DNA of 64,000 nucleotides. It comes from Diphasiastrum complanatum (Eukaryota > Streptophyta > Lycopodiopsida > Lycopodiales > Lycopodiaceae). The stretch lies in the NCBI GenBank assembly GCA_029204225.1, contig CM055100.1:7275948-7339947 (forward strand), given 5' to 3'. This document shows positions 1 to 11,956 of this stretch, in pieces; the stretch's first letter is position 1; each line of letters opens with the position of its first letter. The position numbers and the translations under genes are program-made. Under the pieces are notes generated by a model. The model saw nothing but the letters and a program-made list of their open reading frames with translations. It was not told the origin of the DNA and made no database searches.

Positions 1-71
1 TGAGTAAAATTACATAATTAGATAGATGAATGGATGTAGATTAAAGATCGATTATTCAGATAAATCCAACA
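1..71 (-). repeat. Copia 3' LTR, partial, cut by window edge
   Basis: Read on the minus strand, the sequence begins TGTTGGATTTATC directly after the polypurine stretch TAAGGGGGAG (positions 72-81). That is the usual junction of polypurine tract and 3' LTR. Only the first 71 bases of the LTR are in the window, so its length and target duplication cannot be seen. Confidence 0.6.
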
Positions 72-81
72 CTCCCCCTTA

Positions 82-790
82 ATCTGAATCCATGAATGTC
101 TTCCACCTTCAAAATTGGTTTTGCACAAAATCTTTTGTGTGCATCCAAGCTCAACGCCTCCATGAAAATATTTGTTATAATGTCTCACATTTGACAGTAC
201 TCAAGCTACCTCTCTATCAAAAACTTTTATTTTTGACATAGTGATACTTGATTTCAATGTGCTTATGCATGGAATGAAACCTAGTGTTGGCCGATAAAGC
301 AATAGCATCTTTGAGTATTAGACAATTGTCGAAGCATACTGCTTCAAACAAACATTCGATACTAAGTTTTGCAACCATATTGCTTCTTTTGTCACTTGAG
401 AGTTGTTGCTTGAGAGACAATGATATACTATGATTTTGTAGACGATAGACCTATTGAGATTTGGTACGACTAATCCATGAAATTAGACCACTATTGAGGG
501 AGAATGTAGATCCAGATGTGGATATATGAGTGTCTACATCAACTACCCAATTTCCATAACAGATGGATTGGCCCATAGTGTTCTAAGGTATCTCATAACT
601 CTTATAAGAGCTTTCCAATGTCTAATACTAGAATTAGCCATATTACTAACTTAAGGAACTGACTACAAAAAGCTATATATGGTGTAATATAGATAATTCC
701 CTACATAAGAGAATCTATTATCGAATGATATGTGTCATGTACTTTTAGTGCATCAATGCTTTTCAAGGCAATATAATATTCATTGGCCCA
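82..790 (-). pseudogene. Ty1-copia RNase H region, degenerate
   Basis: Minus-strand frames give the C-terminal half of a Copia RNase H. Around 217-420 there is a stretch ending HSMHKHIEIKYHYVK, which matches the family pattern of a basic RSKHIEVxxHFVRE block. Further up, near 430-560, pieces resembling the SGSTFSLNSGLISW block can be read. Frames are interrupted by stops and shifts, so this is a dead remnant. It runs into the polypurine tract and LTR at 1-81, so order and strand agree with a single minus-strand Copia whose upstream pol was lost where another element's gag begins near 790. Confidence 0.6.
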
Positions 791-806
791 AAAGGAGCTA
801 TTAGCC

Positions 807-1184
807 TTAATAACAAGGCGGTTCTCTCTTTAGGCCCTCCAAAGTAATTAGTAAGGATAACAGGCCAATAAAGGCCCAATGTAGTTTAAATAATACTTTG
901 TCGATGACTTCGGATCTGTCGATGACAGTTACTTCAGTGCCCTTGATGTTGGTCAGTTCGGTGACTTTGAACATGTCAAGGACTTCGACATATGGGGCAT
1001 CGGTTGAGTCGAGAACTTCGGTTGAGTTAGTTGGATTTGAGGTTGCCATGTTGCAACGATTTGATATTCTCTTTGAGCCTATTCCAATGCACTTACCACT
1101 CTCTTGAAAATCGACAAATAAACTCAAGAAGAAATCACAAAGATTTGGAAACAATCTAGCCTCTCCTTTTCTCTCTTCTAGCAA
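807..1184 (-). pseudogene. Copia gag N-terminal remnant
   Basis: A 125-codon minus-strand frame begins MLEERKGEARLFPNLCDFF and closely parallels the frame at 50281-50568 (MLEERKREARLFANICDFF), which leads into a Copia gag with the SNYSTWKVRME block. The second half of this copy (after MATSNPTNST) has diverged and shows no gag motif. It lies just inside the LTR at about 1470-2108, on the same strand, as expected for leader and gag start. Probably not functional. Confidence 0.5.
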
Positions 1185-1469
1185 ATCCTACCACATAGAA
1201 TGATGATTTCTTGATCACACTTGATTACACCTCAATATAATGACTTTTAATTTTGAAACACACTCTTGGAAAAGTTTAGCAACTTGAAATCAAGAGATCC
1301 TATTAAATTTAGGGTTCTTCCAAAAATGCAAAATATTGAATAAAGCAAAAACTATATACAAAAGCTAGAATCTTGATATATCATGTAATAGAATGTAACA
1401 TCCACAATTATGAGCAATTTGGAACAATCTCTATTTGATGGTCTATTTCGATCACCTCCTTTATCGTTG

Positions 1470-2108
1470 AAGCCGGAGGCTAGCCTTGTCCACCTACACT
1501 TAATGAATCACTAAGATCTTGACCAAATTTGGTTGCACATCTATATTGAGCTACAAGATAGAAGTAACCACTATATGCATGCTAGAACTTAGAAATGCAT
1601 GAAGATCTTATCATAAGCACTTAGATTTGACTTGTTATTGTACCTGTCTGTACTACAGTAGCAGCCTACTATCCTTCACACGTGTGGATGCACGATCAAT
1701 CATAAAAATTTCACATTCTACACACCACAAATCAAGATATCCAAGAGATGGACATAGAATCAAAAAAGATGAATTCTCCACATAAAATGAGAATACAAAA
1801 GATAAGTTATCCATGCTTGTACTACTATTTATATCTTCCAAAATTCCACTTGGCCAATTGCCCTAAACTAGCCCTAAAATGAAAACTTCTTGGTACTTCA
1901 TCAAAAACCTAGATTTTCTAGCAATGTAACTATTTTAGCCAATTAGAATGGGTCCAAATACGACATCATCTAGAAATCTACTTGCCAAAAATAGTACAAA
2001 CACTATTTAGGCCTTTATTGACAAAAATAAACCTATCTCTAAGTTGAGATTTCTTGTTGGCCTCAAAATTGCTAAATAAATCAACCAAACTAGTTGATAT
2101 TTCTCACA
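1470..2108 (-). repeat. Copia 5' LTR, diverged (family of 51034-51681)
   Basis: On the minus strand the LTR starts TGTGAGAAATATCAACTAG at 2108. Blocks match the LTR at 51034-51681, for example around 1580-1690 (ATGCTAGAACTTRGAAAT and a CACACGTGTG palindrome). The inner boundary near 1470 is an estimate, since no clear primer-binding site survives. Confidence 0.5.
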
Positions 2109-2216
2109 AAATGGAATCACTTGTAATATATATATGTATGTATGTATGTATATATGTATACATACATATTAAGAGGATGTGATTGGAAGGTTTGTCTATA
2201 ACTCAATTTTTTTTAA

Positions 2217-3215
2217 CACTAGAGTCGTTTCAAAATGCACACAAAAGTGTGCATTTCAAGCACTTATTCAAAATATCATATCTCATAAACTATGATGAAT
2301 CACATCAAATCCTTTCACATGCGTGTTCTTCATTATGTACATTTATTGATTAAAGATTTTGAGACCTTCATTTTGAGCAACTTATGTGTAAGATATGATG
2401 TGTTAAACATGTGGGGGGTACTGATGAAACTTCAATATTTTCATATATGGGACTACGTTGTTGTGAATTTTACATTTAATTTTTAGCTTGTTTACTTTGA
2501 AAAATCCTTATGATTATAGAAACATGCCTATAAAAAAAAAATTGAATTTGGAGATCTATAGAAATAGATACGTGCATTCAAAGTTACCCTTTTAAGTGTT
2601 GATAAAAATCACCACAATTAAAAATATCATATATAAGTGTATAATATCATGATTTTAACAATATTTTTTTGGTTTGTCTACTTTAAAAAGTATTATATGA
2701 CCATAAAAACATGTCTGTCAATTTTTTTTCAATTTGGAGTTATGAAAAGATAAATATGTGCATCAAGCATCTAAAGTTACCCATTGTCAAGTGCTGAAAA
2801 GTATTAAAAATTATTGAAAGGTGCTAGAAAGGTTCAGCTCTTTTGGAGGTGCATTTTACAACTCTTTTTTTGACTGTCTACTTTCAAAAATCCTTTATGA
2901 CCATAGAAACATGTCTATTAAAAAAATAAAATTGGAGTTCTATAGAGATATATAAGTCCACCTAAAGTTACCCAAGTGAAGTGCTAAAAAGTGCCAAAAA
3001 ATTGAAGTTTTTTGGGGGCAAATTGCCATCAATTGAGTAAAACAAAAATTAAGTCTTCCAATACCACAGTGAAGAGTCAAGTCTAGTTCCACATACAATT
3101 GAAAGATTGAAATTTCAATCATTTGATGGCATGTTATGTCTTGTCAAGTGACCAAGGGTTTTATGCACATTTTTGTGCGCACACGCACAAAAATGTGCTG
3201 AAAACAACTCTAGTG
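2217..3215. mobile_element. 999-bp terminal-inverted-repeat element, non-coding
   Basis: The left end reads CACTAGAGTCGTTT and the right end, reverse complemented, reads CACTAGAGTTGTTT. Both ends are flanked by TTAA (2213-2216 and 3216-3219). Subterminal palindromes follow: GCACACAAAAGTGTGC near the left end, and GCGCACACGCACAAAAATGTGC-like sequence near the right. No coding frame of note. The interior holds three diverged copies of a block of roughly 150-180 bases (about 2488-2650, 2675-2820, 2868-3010), each with a GTCTACTTT...ACATGYCTRT...AAAGTTACCC pattern. The CACTA start suggests a CACTA-type MITE, but CACTA elements duplicate 3 bases rather than TTAA, so the superfamily is uncertain. 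Confidence 0.6.
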
Positions 3216-3299
3216 TTAAGTAGACAAAATTTATATGTACGATGATTGATTTATTTTTTAACTATAGTCCGCATGTAACAATATCAACAATATAGTGCA

Positions 3300-4147
3300 A
3301 TGTGGGCATATGGTCGTCATCATCGCATTGAACTAATTGATATGAAATGCTGCACTTATGATTGTGGAGTGATGGCATCTTTCCATCAAGAAAGTCGGAG
3401 CAGCGCTCGAGATCAAAGTCCAATTTCTAGAGAGCTTGAGTATGAAGGAACTATACAAGCGTATATGAGGTGTACTTTGGTGAAATAGGTAGATATTTTT
3501 TATTTGACGTGAAATGGTTCAAAATTAATTATAGAGGATCAAATGCAACCGTAAAAAAGATCATAGTGGATTTTTTGCTATCGATTAAGCATGGATTTTT
3601 CAGACACATTCTAGTGTTGCCTGGTCATTTTGAACAGGTGTGTGTAAGAGTTTCACATTTTTTTCTTATTGTTCATCATAACTAATATCATATTAAACAT
3701 CTACACTTTACATTACATCTTTTTATTGTGAATCAAAATTTTATGATGATAACAAATCTTTAATCTTAAAATTGTTAAAATGTGTAGGTATTTTTTCAAC
3801 CAGATCGACTAAACAACAATTGGTGGTATGTTGTTCAAGTTAAGCCACGCGCAAGACATGTATATGAAAATGCATATATTGAGAATGAAATGGAGGATCT
3901 AAATTTGGACAACACAAATATATCTGATGAAGATGTTGAGATATCTTCAAGTTTTATGAATCCTGAAAGCCTTAGAAATAAATCAAATGATTCCGACTTA
4001 AATGATGATGAGGACAATAGTAATTCTCTGCATGAAGACAATATTGAGAGAAGGTCCGAGTTTTATAGGGATGATAAAAATCATCTAAGTGGAGATGAGT
4101 TGCAAGATCTATTGGCTGATGAATTTGAATCTTGCAATGATGAATAA
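3300..4147 (+). pseudogene. CACTA (En/Spm) transposase C-terminal remnant
   Basis: Three consecutive plus-strand frames can be read as one broken C-terminal part of a TNP2-type CACTA transposase (the region called DUF4216). 3300-3488 gives DCGVMASFHQESRSSARDQ followed by LEYEG. 3470-3685 gives a YFLFDVKWFKINYRG-like strand. 3790-4147 gives FFQPDRLNNNWWYVVQVK and then an acidic tail (NDSDLNDDEDNSNS). A frameshift near 3480 and a gap or intron near 3685-3790 separate the parts. Known for the family: this region follows the DDE transposase core, which is absent here. The frame stops only 10 bases before the LTR at 4157, so the two elements abut. Confidence 0.55.
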
Positions 4148-4156
4148 ACTATGTAT

Positions 4157-4864
<708 letters not shown>

Positions 4865-5330
4865 TGGATTCAGAGCTTTTGGTGTAGGTTATTGAAGAAT
4901 CAGCCATCTTTATCAAGGATTTGGAGGAGCTACCAATTCTAGAGCATGCTAGATTGATTTCTACTAAAAAATCAAGCATTTTTCATGTGTAGAATTGATT
5001 TTTTGTAAATTAGAACACAATATAGGTTGAGACCTTGAAGTAGGCTTATTTCACATGTGTCTTACTGGATTTGGACAATTTTAATTGCATTAGAAAAGCT
5101 TCATTAGAATGTACAAGATTCTATATCAAGTTTTTTGCAATTGCATGTAGAAATTGGAAGATTCAATTTTTGTGATTTTGTCAAAACCCTAATTTTGATT
5201 GGATCTCTATTTTTTGAAGTTGCTAGACTTTAATAGATTTTGTTTCAATCTTAGAAAGTGGCAAGATTCATTAGATTTTGGATAGATGATAGGTTGATCA
5301 AGAATTCTTCATTCTATGTGTTGGATTTGC
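4865..5330 (+). repeat. Internal leader of the same LTR element, truncated
   Basis: After the decayed primer-binding site, the sequence parallels the leader at 33735-34015: GGAGGAGYTACCAATKCTAGAGCATGC-like text, then CATGTGTAGAATTGAT. No coding frame follows; similarity fades near 5330. The element has lost its 3' part. Confidence 0.55.
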
Positions 5331-5914
5331 TAGTTTGGTTTAAGATTAAAAATATATGCATTCAATTTTTTTGCAAAAATGATGTAGTGCCAAAACATTA
5401 TATTGATTGATTTAAAAAAAAGTACATTGATGAGAGAAAGAATTCCCCCTTCATACATTGCCTTCTACAAGGCCTTACATTTAATTTTAGATCTCTACTC
5501 ATCATCACTTCCTCCCTTCTTGCTTCGTTCGTTTTGTAGGTGTACATTGGTGTCCACATCTTCAAACTCTCCTTCGCTCTCATTCACGTTCTCTTCCACA
5601 TTCTGCTTCTCAATATTTTTCACATTTTCCTCCACATCATGAACGCTTGAGTTGTAGAGCCTTTCTACAAAATAGAATCAAAGATTCAATTTTGTAAACC
5701 ACAAAGTAAACAATCACAAAACAATAAAGGTTAAGAGTTCACAATTGGAAACAATCCATGGGATTCCATGAAAGCTTTAAGACCAACATATCCATGATCA
5801 TAATCTTGTTTGTACTCTGCGGCGGTCATGTGTCTTCCAAAATCACTAATTCAACAAAAAAACATAGTTTAGCAATACGATATAGTTTATCAATAAAAAA
5901 CATTAACAATCTCA
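5331..5914. other. AT-rich spacer, no gene recognised
   Basis: It contains short pyrimidine-rich runs (5500-5640) and an A-rich stretch. The open frames at 5398-5642 on both strands show no family motif, and I see no promoter or RNA gene. Confidence 0.5.
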
Positions 5915-6387
5915 CTACAAATATAGAATCATGGTAAAAAATATTGCACTTACAAATTGGGCCTCTAGATTGACCCTTCTTCTCGATCCCAAGTGATTTT
6001 GGCCATGTTTTAAGAGTTTCTTGGCAGTGGCCCTACGTTGTTGTTCATACTTTTGGGGATTGTTTTGCAATAATTCCCCTTTCACCTTCCTCCAATCCCT
6101 TTTGGAGCACCATCTTGGCTTCGTAAGATTCTTGGGATTCCTCACGGCTATTCTCATCAGTTGTCATTTGTTTCGAATCCAAAGGCACATTGAATTCAAG
6201 GCCCAAGTTCTACTAAAGCATTGGATTGAGAGAATTCAGAATATAAAGTCTCTATCATTTTATTTTTGTCTTGAAGTGATTGGGAGGACCAATTGATCAT
6301 GTAATCTTTACCAAAATATAAAGCGACTAAATCACGCAAACGGGCATGAACTACATCGCCACGCGTATTTTTATAACTCCACCACAT
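5915..6387 (-). pseudogene. Plant En/Spm-type transposase remnant
   Basis: Two overlapping minus-strand frames. 6196-6387 begins MWWSYKNTRGDVVHARLRDL. 5915-6157 contains NPQKYEQQRRATAKKLLKHG followed by NHLGSRR. The spacing of a basic KxxxxxRRxxxKxLxxHxxGS block after a conserved W-rich segment resembles the Ptta/En/Spm plant transposase family (transposase_24). The frames are shifted relative to each other, so it is broken. It sits just outside the 3' LTR of the Copia element at 6473. The same pre-insertion sequence resumes at 12693. Confidence 0.45.
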
Positions 6388-6472
6388 GGATTAAGATCAT
6401 AATACACACGACATGATTCTTGGGAAGGGGCATCCTCAAGAAGGGCGCATTTCCACTTATATAGAGAGTGGA

Positions 6473-7209
6473 TGTTGAATTTCACACGTGTGGACTGTCC
6501 ACTACATGTACTTGTGATCTCCTAAGGTGTGTAGATGCACCAAGATCAAGACTAGATTGAGATTCAAGATCAATCTTGAATCCTATGGCAAAAACACACT
6601 ACTACATGCATTCAATCACTTCCAACTCTCACTCACACGTGTGGAAAGTATTCAAAAAATAATCTAAGTAAAAACAAGCTGCTCTCCTCGGGTAGAGAGA
6701 GAAAATGCATCATGAGCTCTCGGGTAGAGAGAGAAAGCTAGAAATCCAATAACTCACAAAATCCATGAAATCACCAAATCAATTGCATTCAAAATGAGGA
6801 GTACAATGATACTAGTAGGTCCACGAGCTACCACTATGCTTAACTATGATTGGACCATATTTTGTCACCTCTTGATCCTATTGGATCATTGATCTATGCA
6901 CCTCTTAATTCTATTGGACTATATTCAAGCACACCTCAATTTCCTATTGGACCTCACAAGGTTCCACCTCTAAATCCTATTGGACCTCTTGGAATTCATC
7001 AAACAAAAACTTTACACTTGTCTACACTCTAATTAGCAAGTTTTTAGCCCCTTACTCTATTTTGGCTCAATAGTGGCATTACAAGTGGAAATGCATAATT
7101 TGCCATCTATGCCAAATTTATTCCTATCAACATCCTACACCTAGATGCTTGATGTAAAAAACATAAGACCCCTATATCTAACATAGATAATCTTTTTCAA
7201 TTCTTCACA
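6473..7209 (-). repeat. 3' LTR of the Copia element
   Basis: 737 bp, ending (plus-strand view) TTCTTCACA and starting TGTTGAATTTCACACGTGTG. It carries two CACACGTGTG palindromes (about 6482 and 6613) and two copies of CTCGGGTAGAGAGAGAAA. It is flanked on the inside by a polypurine tract (minus strand TTTTTTAGGAGGAG). Confidence 0.92.
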
Positions 7210-7227
7210 CTCCTCCTAAAAAATTAT

Positions 7228-10200
7228 CTATGAAGATTTGAGCATTGATCTTGATATAGCTCCAAGATTAGATCTATGCTTGATGAAAGCACTTTTGCTC
7301 AAAGGCTTGGTGAGTAGATCAGCAATACAAGAGGACGAGTTGACATACTCCAAATAGATTTCTCCTCCAATAAGCTTTTCTCTCACAAAATGGTGTGCCA
7401 CTTCTATGTGCTTGCTTCTTGCATGAAATATGGGATTATTGGCAAGAGCTTGGGCCGAGATGTTATCACACTTGATCATTGGTAGATCATCCTCCTTGAT
7501 GCACTTTAGTTCCATTAATAACCTCTTGATCCAAAGCACTTCTTTGGTAGTTGTAGTGAGTGCTTTGTACTCGGCCTCACATGAAGAGAGAGATATAGTA
7601 TCTTGCTTTTTGGAAAGCCAAGATATTAGATTGCCTCCAAGAAAGATAGTGTATGCACTAATAGACTTTCGATCCATCTTGTCACTTGCAAAGTCCGAAT
7701 CCGAGTAGCCAATAATGGATAGATCTTCACTTTTATAGAGTAGACCATAATCACAAGATGAAGATACATATCTTAGAATCCTCTTGGCCATCTTCCAATG
7801 ATGGATCTTAGGATCTTGCATAAATTGACTCAATTTGTGCACACAAAAACTAAGATCGGGCCTAGTAATGGTAAGCCAAATCAAGGAGCCTACAAGACTC
7901 CTAAACAGTGTGATGTCCTCAAAGGATCTTTCATCACCTTTATTAGGATCTTTTACAATTTGCTCCATTGGAGTATCTATGCTCTTAGAATTTTCCATAT
8001 GGAATTTTTTCAACATAGAGTGACCATATCTAGATTGGCATATAAAGACATGATTTTCATAAAAATCAATTTCTAGGCCTAAGATGTAATGTATCTCTCC
8101 TAGATCTTGCATTTTAAACTCACATCCAAGTGCTAGCTTGGTTTCATCAACTAGCTTGATACAACTTCCACAAAGAATAATGTCATCAACATAAATTAGA
8201 ATAATGACAATATTGCTATCAACAAACTTTAGATACATGGAAGGATCATAGTCACTAAGAGTAAATCCTAGTGAGATAAGAAAAGAGTTAAGTCTTGAAT
8301 ACCATGATCTTGGTGCTTGCTTGAGTCCATAAAGACTTTTGAAGAGCAAGCACACTTTGGACTCATCCTTGATGAATCCTTGAGGTTGTTCCATATAGAT
8401 CTCCTCCTCAAGATAACCATTTAGAAAAGCATTGGATACATCTAATTGGAACACCTTCCACTTGAAAAAACAAGCAAGAAAAATAAATATTCTTATTGTC
8501 ACCATCTTTGCAATGGGTGCAAAGGTCTCCTCATAATCAAGACCATGGATTTGAGCAAATCCTTTGGCACATAATCTTGCTTTATGCTTGTTGATGGTGC
8601 CATCATGATTGAACTTGATCCGAAATACCCACTTGCAACCAATCACATGCTTGTTGGATGGAGGATCCACAAGCTCCCAAGTATTGTTGGTGATCAATGC
8701 ATCATAGTCTTGCTTCATGGCATCATACCACTCCTTGGTATTGAGTGCCTCTTGTACATTCTTTGGCTCTTCATGAGAGACATAAAAAACGTAATTAGTG
8801 GAATCAAGATCCACTTGTTTGCCTTTGTCAACATATGAGAGCCTCTTAGGCTCAGATCTATCTCTCATGGATCTTCTTGGTGAAAAAATCCGAGGAGAGT
8901 CTTCTTCAAATCTCGACCCCATCACATCATGATTGTCTTCAAAATCAGTAATTGATGATGCATCCATACATTTCTTGATCTCGGCCTCTTCAAATGATGA
9001 GTGTTGATTTTCATGAAAGACAACATCTCTACTTTCAATAACTTGAGAAGTAGAGAGTATAAAGACTCTATAGGCCTTCTTGGTGGATGAGTATCCAACC
9101 ATGATCCCTTTGCATGCACTAGGATCTTCCTTCTTCCTTGTTTCCAAGGGAATATGGACAAAGCATAAGCATCCAAAAACTCTAAGGTGATCAACCTTAG
9201 GCTTCTTCAAAAATAAGATTTCATATGGTGACTTTCCTCCAAGAGCTATATGTGGGAGCCTATTGCAAAGATAATTTGCACAATTAATGGCTTCTCCCCA
9301 AAAATCTTTGGGCAAAGATGCCTCAATTCTCATAGATTTTGCACATTCACATAGAGATCTATTCTTTCTCTCGGCCACTCCATTTTGAGATGGAGAGTAG
9401 GCACAAGAAAACTCTCTTTTAATGCCTTCAAGCTCACAAAAATCTTGAAATTTATTGGAGATATATTCACCACCTCCATCACTTCTAAGAGCTTTAATCT
9501 TGAATGAGAATTGCTTCTCTACATAAGCTTTGAAAATAAGGAAATGATCAAACACCATAGATTTTGAAGCAAGAAGATATATCCAAGTGAATCTTGTGTA
9601 ATCATCAATGAAAGTAACAAAACAAGTGGCTCCTCCCTTGCTTGTAGTTGATGAGAAATGCACATTCAAGTGGATTAACTCCAAAGGATGCTTGCTTTTT
9701 ATAGAAGATCTTTTAAATGGCTTTTTGTGAGATTTAGCAATAGCACAAGCCTCACAAGGCTTGATCTTCTTGGAGAATGACTTTGGCAAGCCAATAGCTT
9801 TGGACTCTTTGATCATAGAGAGCATGGATTTGTAGTTGGGATGTCCCAACCTCCTATGCCATAATTCCTCCATAGAGAGCTTGTTCACAAGAGCAACATT
9901 ACAAGCATTCACATACTCATTTGGATCTAGTTTATAGATGCCACCAAATCTAGATCCTAATGCAAGTATCTCATCATTCTTCTTGATAGTGCAAGTATCA
10001 ATATTGAATTTTACATCAAGGCCATTATCAAGCAATTGGCCAACACTAATAAGATTCTTGGTAAGCTTAGGTACATAAGGAACTCTAGAGAGAGAAAGAA
10101 CTTTAGAGGATGCAAGCTTCAAGGGAATGTTCCCTATGCCTTCAATAGGACATTCAAAATCATTTGCAGTGTATATTGATTTCTTCACTCCATCATAAGG

Positions 10201-10692
10201 TGCAATAGAAGAGAAAGAGTCCTTGGAGCTACACATATGTGAAGAGGCTCCACTATCAATATACCATAGGCTGTCCTTCTTGAAAGGAGTAGATGATAAA
10301 CTAGAGACCATAAGAGATCCCTCTCCATCACTTGCAATAGTATCTTCCTTCTCATTGGTAATATTGGCTTGCTTGAGTTGATTCTTCTTTTTGAAGCAAT
10401 TGGTGGCATAATGACCTTTCTTGCCACAATAAAAGCACTTGATCTTCTTCTTCTTCTTGAGCTTGGATGATGAAGCATTAGAGGAATCATCTTCCTCCTC
10501 ATCTTTGTCTTTGGATTTGACTTTGTCCTTGCTTAAGGATTGTTGATGTTGGTTCTTGCTCCTCTCTTTGTGCTTATCCTTGGCAAAGAGAGCTTTGCCA
10601 TCATTATGAGTGAGAGAAAGCTTGTCCATCCTCAAGAGCTTGTACTCTTGTCTTGATTCTTCTGAAATTAGCACACTTTGGAGAGCCTCCAA
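7228..10692 (-). CDS. Copia polyprotein: zinc knuckle, PR, IN, RT, RNase H
   Basis: One open frame of 1154 codons encodes nearly the whole Copia polyprotein used for copying the element through RNA. Visible parts in order: gag zinc knuckle CFYCGKKGHYATNC (residues 86-99); aspartic protease core DSGASSHMC (from 146); integrase HHCC finger (HRRLGHPNYK, then CEACAIAKSHKK, around 280-320); integrase core with FIDDYTRF (about 360), RSDGGGEY (about 403) and NGVAERKNR (about 435); reverse transcriptase with FQLDVSNAFLNG and the catalytic YVDD near 833; RNase H with GYSDSDFA (about 993) and SLSSCEAEY. The frame has no internal stop. The annotated Met is only the first Met after the frame break; the true protein begins in the gag frame at 10736-11266. 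Confidence 0.93.
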   Translation of the reverse strand: MEALQSVLISEESRQEYKLLRMDKLSLTHNDGKALFAKDKHKERSKNQHQQSLSKDKVKSKDKDEEEDDSSNASSSKLKKKKKIKCFYCGKKGHYATNCFKKKNQLKQANITNEKEDTIASDGEGSLMVSSLSSTPFKKDSLWYIDSGASSHMCSSKDSFSSIAPYDGVKKSIYTANDFECPIEGIGNIPLKLASSKVLSLSRVPYVPKLTKNLISVGQLLDNGLDVKFNIDTCTIKKNDEILALGSRFGGIYKLDPNEYVNACNVALVNKLSMEELWHRRLGHPNYKSMLSMIKESKAIGLPKSFSKKIKPCEACAIAKSHKKPFKRSSIKSKHPLELIHLNVHFSSTTSKGGATCFVTFIDDYTRFTWIYLLASKSMVFDHFLIFKAYVEKQFSFKIKALRSDGGGEYISNKFQDFCELEGIKREFSCAYSPSQNGVAERKNRSLCECAKSMRIEASLPKDFWGEAINCANYLCNRLPHIALGGKSPYEILFLKKPKVDHLRVFGCLCFVHIPLETRKKEDPSACKGIMVGYSSTKKAYRVFILSTSQVIESRDVVFHENQHSSFEEAEIKKCMDASSITDFEDNHDVMGSRFEEDSPRIFSPRRSMRDRSEPKRLSYVDKGKQVDLDSTNYVFYVSHEEPKNVQEALNTKEWYDAMKQDYDALITNNTWELVDPPSNKHVIGCKWVFRIKFNHDGTINKHKARLCAKGFAQIHGLDYEETFAPIAKMVTIRIFIFLACFFKWKVFQLDVSNAFLNGYLEEEIYMEQPQGFIKDESKVCLLFKSLYGLKQAPRSWYSRLNSFLISLGFTLSDYDPSMYLKFVDSNIVIILIYVDDIILCGSCIKLVDETKLALGCEFKMQDLGEIHYILGLEIDFYENHVFICQSRYGHSMLKKFHMENSKSIDTPMEQIVKDPNKGDERSFEDITLFRSLVGSLIWLTITRPDLSFCVHKLSQFMQDPKIHHWKMAKRILRYVSSSCDYGLLYKSEDLSIIGYSDSDFASDKMDRKSISAYTIFLGGNLISWLSKKQDTISLSSCEAEYKALTTTTKEVLWIKRLLMELKCIKEDDLPMIKCDNISAQALANNPIFHARSKHIEVAHHFVREKLIGGEIYLEYVNSSSCIADLLTKPLSKSAFIKHRSNLGAISRSMLKSS

Positions 10693-10735
10693 ACTTGGTA
10701 GCTCCTCCTTAATGGCATAGGATTGGACAAGGTTA

Positions 10736-11266
10736 TCAAATTCTCAAGCCATTGAGAATGACTTGAACTAGCTCATTTTGATTGATGGAATCACCAATGC
10801 AATCAAGCTCTCTATGAATATCTTTTACTCTCAAAACATAACTAGATGCACTCTCATCACTCTTTTGGCTACTTTGAAAGATTTGATTCCTAAGAGTGAG
10901 AAGCCTAGAGGTATTCCTAGCCTCATAGATAGTCTTGAGACAATCCCAAGCTTCTTTGGTTGTTGTACAAGTACCTATCTCCCTCAATATCTCATTAGAG
11001 ACATTCATCTTAATGTAGTGGAGAGCCATCCTAGCTCTCTTTTTGTATTTTTGAACCTCTTGAAGAACTTGTGGTTCTTCTTCAAGGCCAAGAACTATGT
11101 CCATCACATCTTGAAGGATCAAGATGGACTCCATCCTCATTTTCCAAATTGAATAATTTGAAGTGGTCAATCTTTCACTTGGTTCCAACAAGGATGAACC
11201 CATTGAAGACATTTGAAGTGAAAAAAACTCAAATGATGAACAATAAATGTTGTTACACATTTTCAA
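10736..11266 (-). pseudogene. Copia gag N-terminal part, frame-broken from pol
   Basis: A 176-codon frame containing SNYSIWKMRMESIL, then KEAWDCLKTIYEARNTSRLL and a VQVILNGL block. These are the DUF4219 and UBN2 gag domains that build the particle of Copia elements. It ends in a stop just after NGLRI, while the continuation lies in another frame and joins the pol frame at 10692. The pattern fits a 2-base deletion near 10740. The start is likely the second Met (MSSMGSSLLEPSERL), which matches family N-termini; the 18 codons before it are extra. Confidence 0.85.
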
Positions 11267-11943
11267 TAGGATCCAATAATTGAGTACTATCTCCTCCTAT
11301 GAAAGATCTTACAACAATTTGTGAATTGATTCTCACTAGCTACTCAAATCTCTCTAAAACAAGATCTATTTCACATCAAATGATGGAGTATAGGCAAAGT
11401 TAGGATCTAACACTCTTAGCACGTGTGAAATACACTAAGAAACCAAATTTGACTCAAATACAATGATATTGCATGAAACAAAATGGCTAAGATCTCAAAA
11501 CAATGCCTAGATCACATATAGATGAGATTGGCAAGCATACAACTGTGATTTTGGATCAACCAAGCAATCTCTTGACCAAACCAAATGTGTCCACCCAGGT
11601 CTAGGTGCCCTACCTAACCCTCTTCAAAAGCTTATAACTTTTGAGTGGCTCAACCAAATGGAATGAAACTGATTGCAACAAAAACTAGACAAAAATAGCT
11701 TCAAAACAAGCTATCAAGCAAGATAAATGGATCAAACATGAGAGAGAACTTCCAAACTGAAATTGGATGTTCCTCACACGTGTCTGAGCACCTGATTCCG
11801 TACAGTACTATCAATGTCCTTTTGATCTCTTTTGATCCAAGATTGAACAAGATAGCTAGGAAAATGGGCCTTGCCAACTTCTAGCTCAAGATTGATGAAA
11901 TTTTTTCACTTAGATGGATCAAAATGCATGGTAACCTTAGGTA

Positions 11944-11956
11944 GGCTCTGATACCA
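11944..11956 (-). other. Primer-binding site (initiator tRNA-Met)
   Basis: Minus strand TGGTATCAGAGCC lies immediately inside the 5' LTR. It is complementary to the 3' end of plant initiator tRNA-Met, the usual primer for Copia reverse transcription. Confidence 0.9.

Noticed and set aside
2105-2170. ATGT/ATAC-rich stretch as a promoter
   Set aside because: Simple TATG/TACA repeat; nothing downstream to transcribe except repeat DNA.
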